This document shows positions 27,272 through 35,604 of a DNA stretch of 64,000 nt, piece after piece. The DNA comes from Labilibaculum antarcticum (GTDB lineage: Bacteria > Bacteroidota > Bacteroidia > Bacteroidales > Marinifilaceae). The notes below the pieces were generated by a model. That model saw only the letters and a program-made list of their open reading frames with translations, was not told the DNA's origin and did not search any database. Each line of letters begins with the position of its first letter. Position 1 is the first letter of the stretch. Position numbers and translations under genes: made by a program. The stretch is taken from positions 4,930,361 to 4,994,360 of the forward strand of contig NZ_AP018042.1 of assembly GCF_002356295.1 (NCBI RefSeq). The letters are read 5' to 3'.

Positions 27272-28348
27272 ATGAGTAGAGAACTGATACTTGCCTTAAA
27301 TCCGCGAATGCAATTTACACGAATAGCTGTTTATCGGATGAACTCTCCGGTTTTTTTGAAGAAAATTAACCACAAACCTGAAGAGCTTACTGATTTTAAA
27401 TGCTTTTGCGATCAAACGAAATATCGTGCAAAAATCATTATGGATGAGTTAAAGGCTAATGATATATATCTTGAGGAAATAAAAATTATAATTGGCCGGG
27501 GTGGACTTCTTAAACCAGTTAAATCAGGAGTCTATAGAGTTAATGAGGCCATGGTTAAGGATCTCTCGAATTGTGAGTTTGGCAATGATGTTGTTAATTT
27601 AAGTGGATTGCTTGCCTACGCAATTTCGGAGCAAATTGATGGGGCAGATGCTTTTGTTGCTGATCCTGTTGTGGTTGATGAATTGGAGGACATAGCGAGA
27701 ATTACAGGGAGGCCTGAGTTTAAAAAGCGCTCCATTTTTCATGCATTGGATCAAAAAACAAGTGCAAGAAGATATGCTCAATCTGTCTTTAAAAAGTACG
27801 AAGATTTGAATTTGATTATTGCTCATTTGGGTGGAGGAATTAGTATCGGAGCTCATAAAAAGGGGAGAGTCGTTGATTCAAATCAGGCATATGATGGAGA
27901 TGGTCCCTTTTCTCCTATTCGAAGTGGTAGTTTGCCCATGGGCGAAATGATTCAAATGTGTTTCTCGGGTAAATATTCACAAGAGGAATTGCTGAAAATG
28001 CAAACTGGTGAAGGTGGATTGTATGCCTATTTCAATACGTATAGCGGATTTGATGTTTGTAAAATGAGGGATGCTGGTGATTCTAAAGCCAAAGAGGTCT
28101 TGTCGGCAATGGCTTATCAGGTAGCCAAATCAATAGGTTCTATGTATCCTGTATTTGGGGAGGAAGCTGTTGATGCAATAATTATAACCGGAGGAATGGC
28201 CAAAGATGAAACCTTTGTTCGGGAAATTAGAATGAGAGTAGAAAAAATTGCATCTGTTACTATTTATCCTGGAGCTGAAGTGCTAAGTGCACTAAGTGAT
28301 TATGGCAGAATGATTTTGCGGAATGAGACTGAAATATTAGATTATTAG
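27272..28348 (+). CDS. buk: Butyrate kinase
   Basis: The 358-residue ASKHA-fold kinase has the butyrate kinase signature IIAHLGGGISIGAHKKGRVVDS, then GPFSPIRSGSLP and the C-terminal IIITGGMAKDE adenosine motif. It converts butyryl phosphate plus ADP to butyrate plus ATP, or the reverse; relatives also use isobutyrate and other branched short-chain acids. No phosphotransbutyrylase gene is visible next to it, so the acyl-CoA to acyl-phosphate step must be encoded elsewhere. As the last gene of the acyl-CoA cluster it gives a route between acyl-CoA and free short-chain acid with substrate-level ATP formation. A terminator follows at 28376. Confidence 0.92.
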   Translation: MSRELILALNPRMQFTRIAVYRMNSPVFLKKINHKPEELTDFKCFCDQTKYRAKIIMDELKANDIYLEEIKIIIGRGGLLKPVKSGVYRVNEAMVKDLSNCEFGNDVVNLSGLLAYAISEQIDGADAFVADPVVVDELEDIARITGRPEFKKRSIFHALDQKTSARRYAQSVFKKYEDLNLIIAHLGGGISIGAHKKGRVVDSNQAYDGDGPFSPIRSGSLPMGEMIQMCFSGKYSQEELLKMQTGEGGLYAYFNTYSGFDVCKMRDAGDSKAKEVLSAMAYQVAKSIGSMYPVFGEEAVDAIIITGGMAKDETFVREIRMRVEKIASVTIYPGAEVLSALSDYGRMILRNETEILDY

Positions 28349-28375
28349 AAGAATTTATTTTAATTTATAATCAAT

Positions 28376-28402
28376 AAAAATCAGCTTCGGCTGATTTTTT
28401 TT
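28376..28402 (+). terminator. Terminator closing the acyl-CoA cluster
   Basis: A 10-bp stem (AAAAATCAGC / GCTGATTTTT) around a TTCG tetraloop ends in a T tract, 28 bases past the butyrate kinase stop. The rest of the gap up to 28693 shows no gene or clear signal. Confidence 0.92.
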
Positions 28403-28693
28403 GCCTCAAACGAAATGTATTCCTTGTTATAGTTCAATTAGTAATCTTTATAGCGTTGTATGTCAGCCTATTGCAGGCTTAGCCGACAAAAATCGCTCTC
28501 CGGGTGATAAATATCGATTTAAAAACCAAATTCCTCGTTTTTTAAACAAAACAAACCTCTTTCTTGTAGTTTATAAATCTCGCCAGCCATTTATTGATAA
28601 GGCATTTGCATTCATATATATTTAAAAAGTATAAGGAGAAACGCTCTTTATGGCAAAAATGTAACTACTAAATTTAATCTTATATTTTTTATT

Positions 28694-29755
28694 ATGAAAA
28701 AAACTCGCTTATTTTTTCAATTTGTAGGAATTGGTGTTTTCGCCATTTCTCTGCTCATAGCTGGTTGTACAAAAGAAGGACCTATGGGTGCAGCTGGTAC
28801 TGATGGTGCAGACGGACTTAATGGAACCGATGGTAACTCAACTTGTTTAGATTGCCATGCTACAGAAACAAAATCTAATATTGATGCTCAATTTGCCATG
28901 TCTGTTCACAGTAGTGGTTTAAATGCAGTTGCTTACGCAGGTGGTCGTGCATCATGTGCAGCATGTCACTCACATCAAGGTTTTGTGCAGTTTGCAAATA
29001 CAGGTGCTGTTGCTGGTGATATTACAAACCCTACAGCATGGGAATGTGCAACTTGTCATGGTTTGCATGAGTCGTTTGACGGTAGCGACTATGCTTTAAG
29101 ACTTAAGGATCCTGTTGCTCCAATATTTGATCCTACCAGTACTATGGATTTAGGAGGAAATTCAAATTTATGTGCGAATTGTCACCAATCAAGAAGAGGT
29201 GAGCCTTTGTTTACGAATCCTGATGATGCTACATTTAATATTTCTAGTACTCATTACGGACCTCATCATGGTGCGCAGGCAAATGTTGTTGCTGGTGTTG
29301 GTTTTGCTGAAATTGAAGGTTCTGTAGCTTATCCTGCAGCAGGTTCTGCTACTCACTTAGCTCAAGCTTCTTGTACTGGTTGTCATATGTCAGAATTTGA
29401 TAATGATGAAGATCAAGGTGGACATACATATAATCCTTCTGTTTTAGCATGTAATACATGTCATGGTGTTACAGAAACAGATTTCAATTATGGAGGAGTA
29501 CAATCACTTGTTGAAGGTCAACTAGAAACTCTTAGAGACGAATTAGTTCGCTTAGGTGTTGTTGAGTATGTTGCCGCAGATGAAGCTTATGAACCAGTTG
29601 TTGGAGTTTACCCAATGGTTCAGGCACGTGCTTTCTTTAACTGGGCTGGATTGGATGAAGATCGTAGTTTGGGTGTTCACAATCCAAAATATATAAAAGC
29701 TTTATTGCAAAATTCAATTGAAGCTTTAGAAGCTGAGCCTACTCCTGGTAGTTAG
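28694..29755 (+). CDS. Six-haem c-type cytochrome lipoprotein
   Basis: The 353-residue protein has a lipoprotein signal (LLIAGC, acylated Cys25). A short collagen-like Gly-X-Y stretch follows (about 29-46, GPMGAAGTDGADGLNG). Six CXXCH haem sites come next: CLDCH, CAACH, CATCH, CANCH, CTGCH and CNTCH, with extra histidines that can serve as distal ligands. The last 90 residues have no haem site. It should sit on the periplasmic or outer-membrane surface and carry electrons. It is monocistronic: a terminator lies upstream (28376) and another downstream (29782). Collagen-like spacers are unusual in cytochromes and suggest an extended surface stalk. The electron partners are unknown. Confidence 0.88.
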   Translation: MKKTRLFFQFVGIGVFAISLLIAGCTKEGPMGAAGTDGADGLNGTDGNSTCLDCHATETKSNIDAQFAMSVHSSGLNAVAYAGGRASCAACHSHQGFVQFANTGAVAGDITNPTAWECATCHGLHESFDGSDYALRLKDPVAPIFDPTSTMDLGGNSNLCANCHQSRRGEPLFTNPDDATFNISSTHYGPHHGAQANVVAGVGFAEIEGSVAYPAAGSATHLAQASCTGCHMSEFDNDEDQGGHTYNPSVLACNTCHGVTETDFNYGGVQSLVEGQLETLRDELVRLGVVEYVAADEAYEPVVGVYPMVQARAFFNWAGLDEDRSLGVHNPKYIKALLQNSIEALEAEPTPGS

Positions 29756-29781
29756 ATTTTTTCAAAAAATATGTAATCAAT

Positions 29782-29820
29782 AAAAAGTTGCTCATCTGAA
29801 AAGATTGAGCAACTTTTTTT
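29782..29820 (+). terminator. Terminator after the six-haem cytochrome
   Basis: A 12-bp stem AAAAGTTGCTCA / TGAGCAACTTTT with a 10-base loop is followed by T residues. The A tract on its left side makes it able to act for the convergent HerA gene as well. Confidence 0.88.
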
Positions 29821-29860
29821 ATTGCCTAATTTAAGGGAATCGAATAAATAAACGGTTTCC

Positions 29861-30268
29861 CTAAATTTTACTTTTTGCCTTAGTCTTGGTTCTACTAGAA
29901 CTTCTTCTTGTGCTGGTCGAAATACCAAAAACACCTAAAATTCCTCTGGTTAATTCACGAACAATGGTTGTGCCAATAGAGCTGCTCATGATTTGTTCAA
30001 ACTGATTTTTCACTCTTCTCTTGGTTCTTGGAGTCGCCTTAGGTCTGCTTGTTTCTTCTTTATCTTCTTGTTCTTTTTCCAGCATTTGTTCAATTCGTTC
30101 CATCAATATTTCGTGGGCGCTTTCCCTATCTATTTCCTTGTTGTATTTATCGGCTAATTTCGATTTTCTAACTATGGCATTTATTTCAGAAGGATTTAAA
30201 ACATCCATACGGGAGTAAGGAGGTCGCATTAGTGAATGAACCAGTGGTGTACTTTCCTTTGCGATCAA
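29861..30268 (-). pseudogene. HerA-like ATPase, C-terminal fragment beyond a frameshift
   Basis: This 135-residue reading frame begins inside the end of the upstream gene and continues its family match. The run STPLVHSLMRPPYSRM plus SEINAIVRKSKLADKYNKEIDRESAHEIL is the expected C-terminal continuation of DUF853/HerA-like proteins, while the tail is Lys/Arg/Ser-rich. The ATG at 30266-30268 is probably not a real start. Removing one base near 30255-30265 would join LDRK to ESTPLVH and restore a protein of about 510 residues. It is either a true disruption or a sequencing or assembly error; nothing suggests programmed frameshifting. Confidence 0.7.
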
Positions 30269-31391
30269 GTGAGGAAATCAATGCTTCTCCAATACCCAGC
30301 TCTGTGATTAGACTTTCAACATCGTATGCATCACTTTCAGGGAAATTTTGGGAAAGGAGCTTAATTGCTTTTCGATCTCTGGCAGTAAATGCCCTTAATG
30401 CATGTTGAATTTTAAAACCAAGTTGGCTAAGAATATTTTCCGGAATATCATCAGGTGTTTGTGTGATAAAAACAAGTCCAATTCCCTTCGAGCGAATCAG
30501 TTTTATAATTGTATCCAATTGATCCAGAAGTTCTCTGGAGGCATTTTTGAATAGTAAATGTGCTTCATCAATAAAAATCATTAATTCTGGTTTATCTACA
30601 TCTCCCTTTTCAGGAAATACTTCAAATACCTCAGCAAGTAAAGCCATCATAAAGGCTGAGAATAAGGCAGGTTTTGATTGAACATCCGTTAAACGGATAA
30701 TATTTATCATGCCCAATCCATTTTCATCCGTTCTGCATAAATCATCAACATCGAATGAAGGTTCTCCAAAAATTCGATTTCCACCTTGTTGTTCCAATTG
30801 TGTTAATCTTCGCATGATAGCGTGTGCGGAATTGATAGGTACTAATCCGTACATTTTCTGTATTTCAGTTTTTCCTTCTCCAGCGGCATATCGAAGAACT
30901 GTTTTTAAGTCGTCCAAATCGAGTAAGGGGAGTTTCTTGTCATCGCAAAACAGAAACAGAATAGACAGGAGCGAAGTTTGTGTATCATTAAGAGATAGTA
31001 TCTTGCTTAAGATCACAGGACCAAACTCAGAAATGGTGCTTTTAAGTGAAACGCCAGGTTCGTCGGATATACTCATGAATTCGATAGGGAAACGTTTTCC
31101 AATCCAATCCATTTGAATATGATGTGCGCGTTTTTCAATAATTTGGTTTGTACTGCCTTCTGCACCCAAACCACTAATATCACCTTTAATATCCATGACT
31201 AAAGAGGGTACACCTATACCGGATAGTTCCTCAATCAATACTTGTAAAGATTTAGTTTTTCCAGTTCCGGTAGCTCCTGAGATTAATCCATGTCGGTTTA
31301 GTGATTTAGCCGATATTGTCACTTTTTGACCATCAATTGGAGTGTTATCTACCACAACACCTCCAATTAATAATGTAGTTTCTTTTGTCAT
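30186..31391 (-). CDS. HerA-like ATPase (DUF853), N-terminal part, frameshifted
   Basis: The 401-residue frame holds the full P-loop ATPase core: Walker A GATGTGKT (39-46), Walker B LMIFIDEAHLLF, FITQTPDDIPENILSQLG and the arginine/Ala-rich ALRAFTARDRKAIK. It resembles YjgR/DUF853 proteins of about 500 residues, hexameric HerA/FtsK-type ATPases of unknown role. The last 25 residues (from about YTTGSFTNATS) are out of frame compared with the family, and the proper continuation lies in another frame at 29861-30268. The catalytic core is intact, so a truncated product may still fold. It is cytoplasmic and has no obvious operon partner. Confidence 0.82.
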   Translation of the reverse strand: MTKETTLLIGGVVVDNTPIDGQKVTISAKSLNRHGLISGATGTGKTKSLQVLIEELSGIGVPSLVMDIKGDISGLGAEGSTNQIIEKRAHHIQMDWIGKRFPIEFMSISDEPGVSLKSTISEFGPVILSKILSLNDTQTSLLSILFLFCDDKKLPLLDLDDLKTVLRYAAGEGKTEIQKMYGLVPINSAHAIMRRLTQLEQQGGNRIFGEPSFDVDDLCRTDENGLGMINIIRLTDVQSKPALFSAFMMALLAEVFEVFPEKGDVDKPELMIFIDEAHLLFKNASRELLDQLDTIIKLIRSKGIGLVFITQTPDDIPENILSQLGFKIQHALRAFTARDRKAIKLLSQNFPESDAYDVESLITELGIGEALISSLDRKGKYTTGSFTNATSLLPYGCFKSF

Positions 31392-31464
31392 GTGTATTCT
31401 TCTTTAAGGCGGGTTATTTTTATTTTTTTATACTACTAAATTTAATTAAATTAGTCTAAATAAA

Positions 31465-31611
31465 CTAAAACACTCTTGCAAAACTAGTAGTAATGAAAGA
31501 GTTGAAAAAAGGAATTAAATTAGTTTTAGTTATTTGATCTCCCTCTAATCGTGCTTTAAATGATACATGATTATTAAGAATTCTCTTAAATATTTTAACT
31601 GCAAGTTTCAT
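31465..31611 (-). CDS. Possible 48-residue small protein
   Basis: In the 433-base gap 31392-31824 a minus-strand frame runs from ATG at 31609-31611 to TAG at 31465-31467. It encodes a basic, hydrophobic peptide (MKLAVKIFKRILNNHVSFKA...). It has no recognised domain, no ribosome-binding site and only a weak coding signal. It lies upstream of the HerA-like gene in the same direction. Apart from this the gap is AT-rich with no clear repeat or promoter. It may well be chance. Confidence 0.2.
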   Translation of the reverse strand: MKLAVKIFKRILNNHVSFKARLEGDQITKTNLIPFFNSFITTSFARVF

Positions 31612-31824
31612 TGGTTCTAAAATTTAATACCTCTAATTCTTCATATTTATTTAAATAATTAGATCCCCTTGTTTCCTAAATAGTAAACAAGAGTTTTATT
31701 CTCTGATTGCATGCAAGCGCCTTACGTATTCCATGGATACAAGTAAAATTGTTTGAAAGCAAATGAAATGGCTGCATGTTTTAATGTTGAATTATTACAA
31801 TTAATTTGATAATAAAAAATAATA

Positions 31825-32262
31825 ATGATTAAAGATTTAATAAGTAAAGCACTTAGTACTGAAGGTGCGGATTTATTGGAAGGAATGGGTTTGCCTTCTA
31901 ATAAAAATGAAAAAGCCTTGGATTTAGCTAAGGATAGTATTCTTAGTGGACTTAAGGATTCTTTTAGTTCTGGAAATATTGGGGACATCACAAGTGCCTT
32001 TTCTGGAGGATCATCAAGTTCGTTAGTGTCATCCATCGCTTCGAACTATGGCTCTAATTTAATCTCAAAGCTTGGAGTTAGTGATACAATGGCTAAGATG
32101 ATTAGTTCTGCAATAATTCCTATGGTATTTAAATTTATAAATAACACAGACGAAGCGCCAACTGATAATGACGATGGAGTAAAAGATTTAATGGCGGATT
32201 TAGTTGGAGGTGGAATTAAAGATAAAATAGGAGGTATGTTAAAAGGTAAGTTTAATTTTTAA
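31825..32262 (+). CDS. Small helical protein, DUF937-like
   Basis: The 145-residue protein is Ser/Gly-rich and helical, with repeated amphipathic stretches (LISKALSTEGADLLEGMGL, SFSSGNIGDITSAFSGG) and a conserved-looking core SNYGSNLISKLGVSDTMAKM, ending in a glycine-rich tail (LVGGGIKDKIGGMLKGKF). The spacing of Gly and Leu resembles DUF937/YidB proteins, whose function is not known. No signal peptide. The gene is 11 bases before the DUF4332 gene and probably co-transcribed with it. The family call is tentative. Confidence 0.6.
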   Translation: MIKDLISKALSTEGADLLEGMGLPSNKNEKALDLAKDSILSGLKDSFSSGNIGDITSAFSGGSSSSLVSSIASNYGSNLISKLGVSDTMAKMISSAIIPMVFKFINNTDEAPTDNDDGVKDLMADLVGGGIKDKIGGMLKGKFNF

Positions 32263-32273
32263 TTTTTTAAAAG

Positions 32274-32681
32274 ATGACACAAAAAATTTCAGAGATTGAA
32301 GGTATTGGACCAACTTTCTCGGCAAAATTAGAAAAAGCAGGTATTAAAACTGTTAGTGGATTATTGGAAAAAGGATGTACTAAAGCTGGTAGAAAAACCA
32401 TAGCATCGGAAAGTGGTATTGATGAAGGCAAAGTACTTGATTTTGTAAATATGGCTGACCTATTTCGAATTAAAGGAATTGGAAGTCAGTTTGCAGAATT
32501 ACTAAAAGTATCGGGTGTTGATACAGTAAAAGAATTACGTAACCGAAATGCTGAAAATTTACATGCTAAGCTTCTCGAAGTTCATGCAGAGAAGAAGGTT
32601 ACCCGAGTTGTTCCTGGAGAAAGTCAGATAGAGGAATTTATTGAGCAAGCTAAGAATTTACCACCAATGGTAACGTATTAA
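32274..32681 (+). CDS. DUF4332-like helix-hairpin-helix protein
   Basis: The 135-residue protein begins ISEIEGIGPTFSAKLEKAGI and has a second copy at about 60-80 (LFRIKGIGSQFAELLKVSGV). Each copy is a helix-hairpin-helix 'GIGP/GIGS' motif as in DUF4332 and related nucleic-acid-binding folds. It probably binds DNA or RNA non-specifically; no catalytic residues are visible. It follows the DUF937-like gene and is closed by a terminator at 32702. Confidence 0.75.
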   Translation: MTQKISEIEGIGPTFSAKLEKAGIKTVSGLLEKGCTKAGRKTIASESGIDEGKVLDFVNMADLFRIKGIGSQFAELLKVSGVDTVKELRNRNAENLHAKLLEVHAEKKVTRVVPGESQIEEFIEQAKNLPPMVTY

Positions 32682-32701
32682 ATTATTTGTTGGTTTTATA
32701 T

Positions 32702-32729
32702 AACCACTCCTAAAACGAGTGGTTTTTTT
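32702..32729 (+). terminator. Terminator after the DUF4332-like gene
   Basis: The stem AACCACTC / GAGTGGTT with a seven-base loop runs into a T tract, 21 bases past the stop. Confidence 0.85.
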
Positions 32730-32833
32730 ATATCTATCCCATAAGTATAAAAAATAAGTTTGATTGGCGTTTAAAAACAAGCAAGTTTAGGATGTGAATT
32801 ATAGAATAGAAAGAAGTATCTTGAAGTGAGAAT

Positions 32834-32864
32834 AAAAAAAACCGAGAAATTTCTCGGTTTTAAT
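32834..32864 (-). terminator. Terminator of the TonB receptor / HMA operon
   Basis: The palindrome AAAACCGAGAAATTTCTCGG followed on the minus strand by TTTTTTT lies 27 bases past the HMA-gene stop. Confidence 0.85.
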
Positions 32865-32890
32865 AATGATGAAAATCACATGTGAATTCA

Positions 32891-33205
32891 TTATCCCTTT
32901 AGTTCTTCTACTTTAAATTTTAATTTTTCAAGAGCCTTTTTTAAATTTTCTTTGCTGTTTACTTTAGTTTTGAAAGTAATGCTTACCTGCTGCTTTTTGA
33001 AATCAACTTTCAAATCTTTAACGCCTTTTTCGAAAGGAATATTTTTTTCAATTTTGCTGACGCATCCCGTACAATCCATTTCTACTTTGAATATAACGGT
33101 GTCAACTTTCTTCTCTTCTTGGTTGCCTGCAAAAACTGTAGAGGAAATTAATAGGATACTAAGAGCTACAATCGTTCTTTTTAAAATCTGTAATAGGTTT
33201 TTCAT
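32891..33205 (-). CDS. Periplasmic heavy-metal-associated (HMA) domain protein
   Basis: The 104-residue protein has a signal peptide (cleavage after about TVFA, residue 26) and one HMA/ferredoxin-like domain with the metal-binding motif MDCTGC (Cys45, Cys48). It should bind a soft metal such as Cu(I) in the periplasm. The gene is 21 bases downstream of the TonB receptor gene with the same orientation, which itself has a Cys-rich plug. The pair therefore looks like a metal uptake or handling unit. Copper is the likeliest guess from the motif, but zinc or other metals are not excluded. Confidence 0.87.
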   Translation of the reverse strand: MKNLLQILKRTIVALSILLISSTVFAGNQEEKKVDTVIFKVEMDCTGCVSKIEKNIPFEKGVKDLKVDFKKQQVSITFKTKVNSKENLKKALEKLKFKVEELKG

Positions 33206-33226
33206 GATATTTGTTTTAATTGTTTG

Positions 33227-35446
33227 TTATTCAATGGTTAGGCGAACACCTAAATAAATTTTTCTTTCTTGTATTGGTCCCCAAATCATTGAGGCATCAA
33301 ACTGTTCTCCAAAAGGGTTTTCAGCTTCGATAATTGGGTTCTTTTGAGTGTAATTGCCCAAATTTTCAGCTCCAAAATATATTTCCCAAATACGGAATCG
33401 TTTTGTGATTTGTGCGTTTAGTAATGCATAAGCTGGAGATTTTTCTCTTCTTTGAAAATTATCCGTATTTTCTTGAGTAGATGGAATTCTCACATCACCA
33501 TTAAACTGAGTTGTGAAATCAAATTGCCATTTATTAAAATTGGTTGCGTACGATAAATTGATCAAACCTTTGTAACGATTCACGTATGGAACTTTTCTGA
33601 ATTCATTATTGATATCTGCCTTAACATCCGAAAAGCGAATGGCAGTGGTTACATCAAAACGTTCTACTGGCTCAAATTTTAATTCTACTTGATAGTTGTT
33701 TGCCCATGATCTTCCATCCAAGTTGTAAAACTTCACTGAATTCACGCTGTTATCCAGATCAACGATTACCTGATTGTCAAATATTGTTCTATAAAAATCA
33801 GCGGAAGCAGTGAATCTTTTTCCAAATAGATTGAAATACTGAGTTAAGCTCAACCCAAAGTTCCATGCTTTTTCCTGTTTTAAATTGTCCGAAATTTCAA
33901 ATGATCTATTTGAAGCTAGTAAAAAGCTGTTTTCAGCAATAGGGTTAGAGGTTCTACGGCCACTACCACCAGCTAATCGAATTGTCGTTTTTGGCGCAAA
34001 TTGATATCTGAAATGTACACGCGGAGTTACAAAACCACCAAAGATATTGTGATCATCGTATCGCAAACCTGTTTGTAAGGTAATTTTATCATTGGGAAGC
34101 CATGTATATTCCATATACGCACCTGCAACTTTCTCGGTGCGGTTGGTTCCTAAATTATCTCCTGATAAATAATCTTTAAAGTCATCGTATACATACGATA
34201 AACCAGTAGTGTATTTGTGTTTTAAATTTCCGATATATGATTGGAACAACAAATTGGCGTAGAAATATTTTTGATCCGCATCGTAAGTTCTTAGGCCATA
34301 AAAAGAATTTTGCTTGTGAGAGGAAAAGTTCGTGATTAATGCAAGGCTTTTATCGTCATCATTAGGAAATAAGTAACCAATTTTTGCAAATGCTTCATAT
34401 CTGCGTGTATCAATATTGATACGGTATTTGTTGTTGATATCATTTGGTTGATTTGTTTTATAGCCTTTTTGACCACCAATTCGTTGTTCATCAATGAATT
34501 TAACACCAAATTGGGTTTTGAAATTTTCACTGACATCCCAATTCCAACGGTTCACAAAATTGTATTGTGTCACCATCGGGTCATCTAAAAAGTTATCCTT
34601 GTTTTTATCTATTTCTCGATCGTTATCTTGAACATGGGCTAGGATAGAAGTTGATAATTTTGGTGAAAACTTCACGGAAGTAATTGCATTAACCTCAGCC
34701 ATTCCCATGTTATTTGCATAAGTGTTTATATAGAATTTTGGCGATTGTTGAGGTTTCTGATACTCAATATTAATTTGGCCTGTAATTGATTCATATCCAT
34801 TTATAACGGATCCTACGCCTTTAGAAACCTGTATGGATTCCATCCAAGGACCTGGTACGTAAGCCATGCCATAAACAGATGCTAATCCCTTGAAATTTGG
34901 ATTCTTTTCGGTCATCATTTCGATGTATTTACCTGTTAGACCAAGAAGTTTAATGGATTTGGCACCTGTTGCGGCATCAGCATAAGATACATCTACTGAA
35001 GCATTGGTCTCGAAACTTTCGGAAAGGTTGCAGCAGGCCGCTTTACAAAGTTCCGCACCCGTAATGTTTTGCGATTGTATTGGGTTATCCCGATCTAAAA
35101 CGGTACCCAATTTACGCTTCGATATAATAACTTCGTTTAAAGAAATATTTGGAACAAGTTCAACCACTAAGTCCGCATTATTGGTTTGTTTAATGGTTAT
35201 TTCTTTTGTTTCATAACCAACAAATCGCACAACCAAAATATCAGATTTATTACTTGAATTTAAGATGAAATCGCCATTGGTATTTGCGGCTGTTCCAATT
35301 GTTGTGTTTTTCCAAAATATTGAAGCTCCTGCAAGTGGAATGATTTCCCCCGAAGAAGGTTTTTCAATAATTTTCCCTTTAATATCTTCTGCAAAAGAGA
35401 TAATTGGAAGTAGAAAAAGGATTATTGTAATAATTCTAATTTTCAT
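33227..35446 (-). CDS. TonB-dependent receptor, probably metal-related
   Basis: The 739-residue outer-membrane receptor has a signal peptide (about 1-19), a carboxypeptidase-regulatory-like domain (about 21-100), a plug domain (about 115-230) and a 22-strand barrel ending in a C-terminal aromatic-rich strand (YLGVRLTIE). The plug carries ELCKAACCNLSES (Cys134, Cys138, Cys139) followed by VDVSYADAATGAKSIKLLGL. This cysteine-containing variant recurs in Bacteroidota receptors next to HMA proteins (from memory). It would import a metal or metal complex with TonB energy. The HMA gene downstream and the Cys-rich gene upstream support a metal role. A long dyad precedes the start codon. Confidence 0.88.
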   Translation of the reverse strand: MKIRIITIILFLLPIISFAEDIKGKIIEKPSSGEIIPLAGASIFWKNTTIGTAANTNGDFILNSSNKSDILVVRFVGYETKEITIKQTNNADLVVELVPNISLNEVIISKRKLGTVLDRDNPIQSQNITGAELCKAACCNLSESFETNASVDVSYADAATGAKSIKLLGLTGKYIEMMTEKNPNFKGLASVYGMAYVPGPWMESIQVSKGVGSVINGYESITGQINIEYQKPQQSPKFYINTYANNMGMAEVNAITSVKFSPKLSTSILAHVQDNDREIDKNKDNFLDDPMVTQYNFVNRWNWDVSENFKTQFGVKFIDEQRIGGQKGYKTNQPNDINNKYRINIDTRRYEAFAKIGYLFPNDDDKSLALITNFSSHKQNSFYGLRTYDADQKYFYANLLFQSYIGNLKHKYTTGLSYVYDDFKDYLSGDNLGTNRTEKVAGAYMEYTWLPNDKITLQTGLRYDDHNIFGGFVTPRVHFRYQFAPKTTIRLAGGSGRRTSNPIAENSFLLASNRSFEISDNLKQEKAWNFGLSLTQYFNLFGKRFTASADFYRTIFDNQVIVDLDNSVNSVKFYNLDGRSWANNYQVELKFEPVERFDVTTAIRFSDVKADINNEFRKVPYVNRYKGLINLSYATNFNKWQFDFTTQFNGDVRIPSTQENTDNFQRREKSPAYALLNAQITKRFRIWEIYFGAENLGNYTQKNPIIEAENPFGEQFDASMIWGPIQERKIYLGVRLTIE

Positions 35447-35463
35447 ACGTAATAAGTAAGCAC

Positions 35464-35504
35464 ATTAGATCAGTGAGGTCATTTAAAATGACGACCTATC
35501 TAAT
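35464..35504. promoter_or_regulatory. Long interrupted dyad upstream of the TonB receptor
   Basis: ATTAGAT (35464-35470) pairs with ATCTAAT (35498-35504), and an inner GTCATTT / AAATGAC dyad with a one-base centre lies at 35478-35492. The block lies 18 bases before the receptor start codon. It could be an operator for a metalloregulator or a hairpin in the mRNA leader. The dyad is directly visible; the role is inferred. Confidence 0.45.
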
Positions 35505-35604
35505 AGAGGTTTTAATAAATGAGTGTTTTTTTGTCAATGGAATTCTAGAAGCCTTCTTATTGAAAAGAAATCAGAGAATTAATTGGATGAAGAAGTAGGA
35601 GGGG

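Noticed and set aside
28401-28625. A 74-codon frame after the butyrate kinase terminator
   Set aside because: It starts inside the terminator tail, has no recognisable sequence and is followed by the true promoter region of the cytochrome gene.
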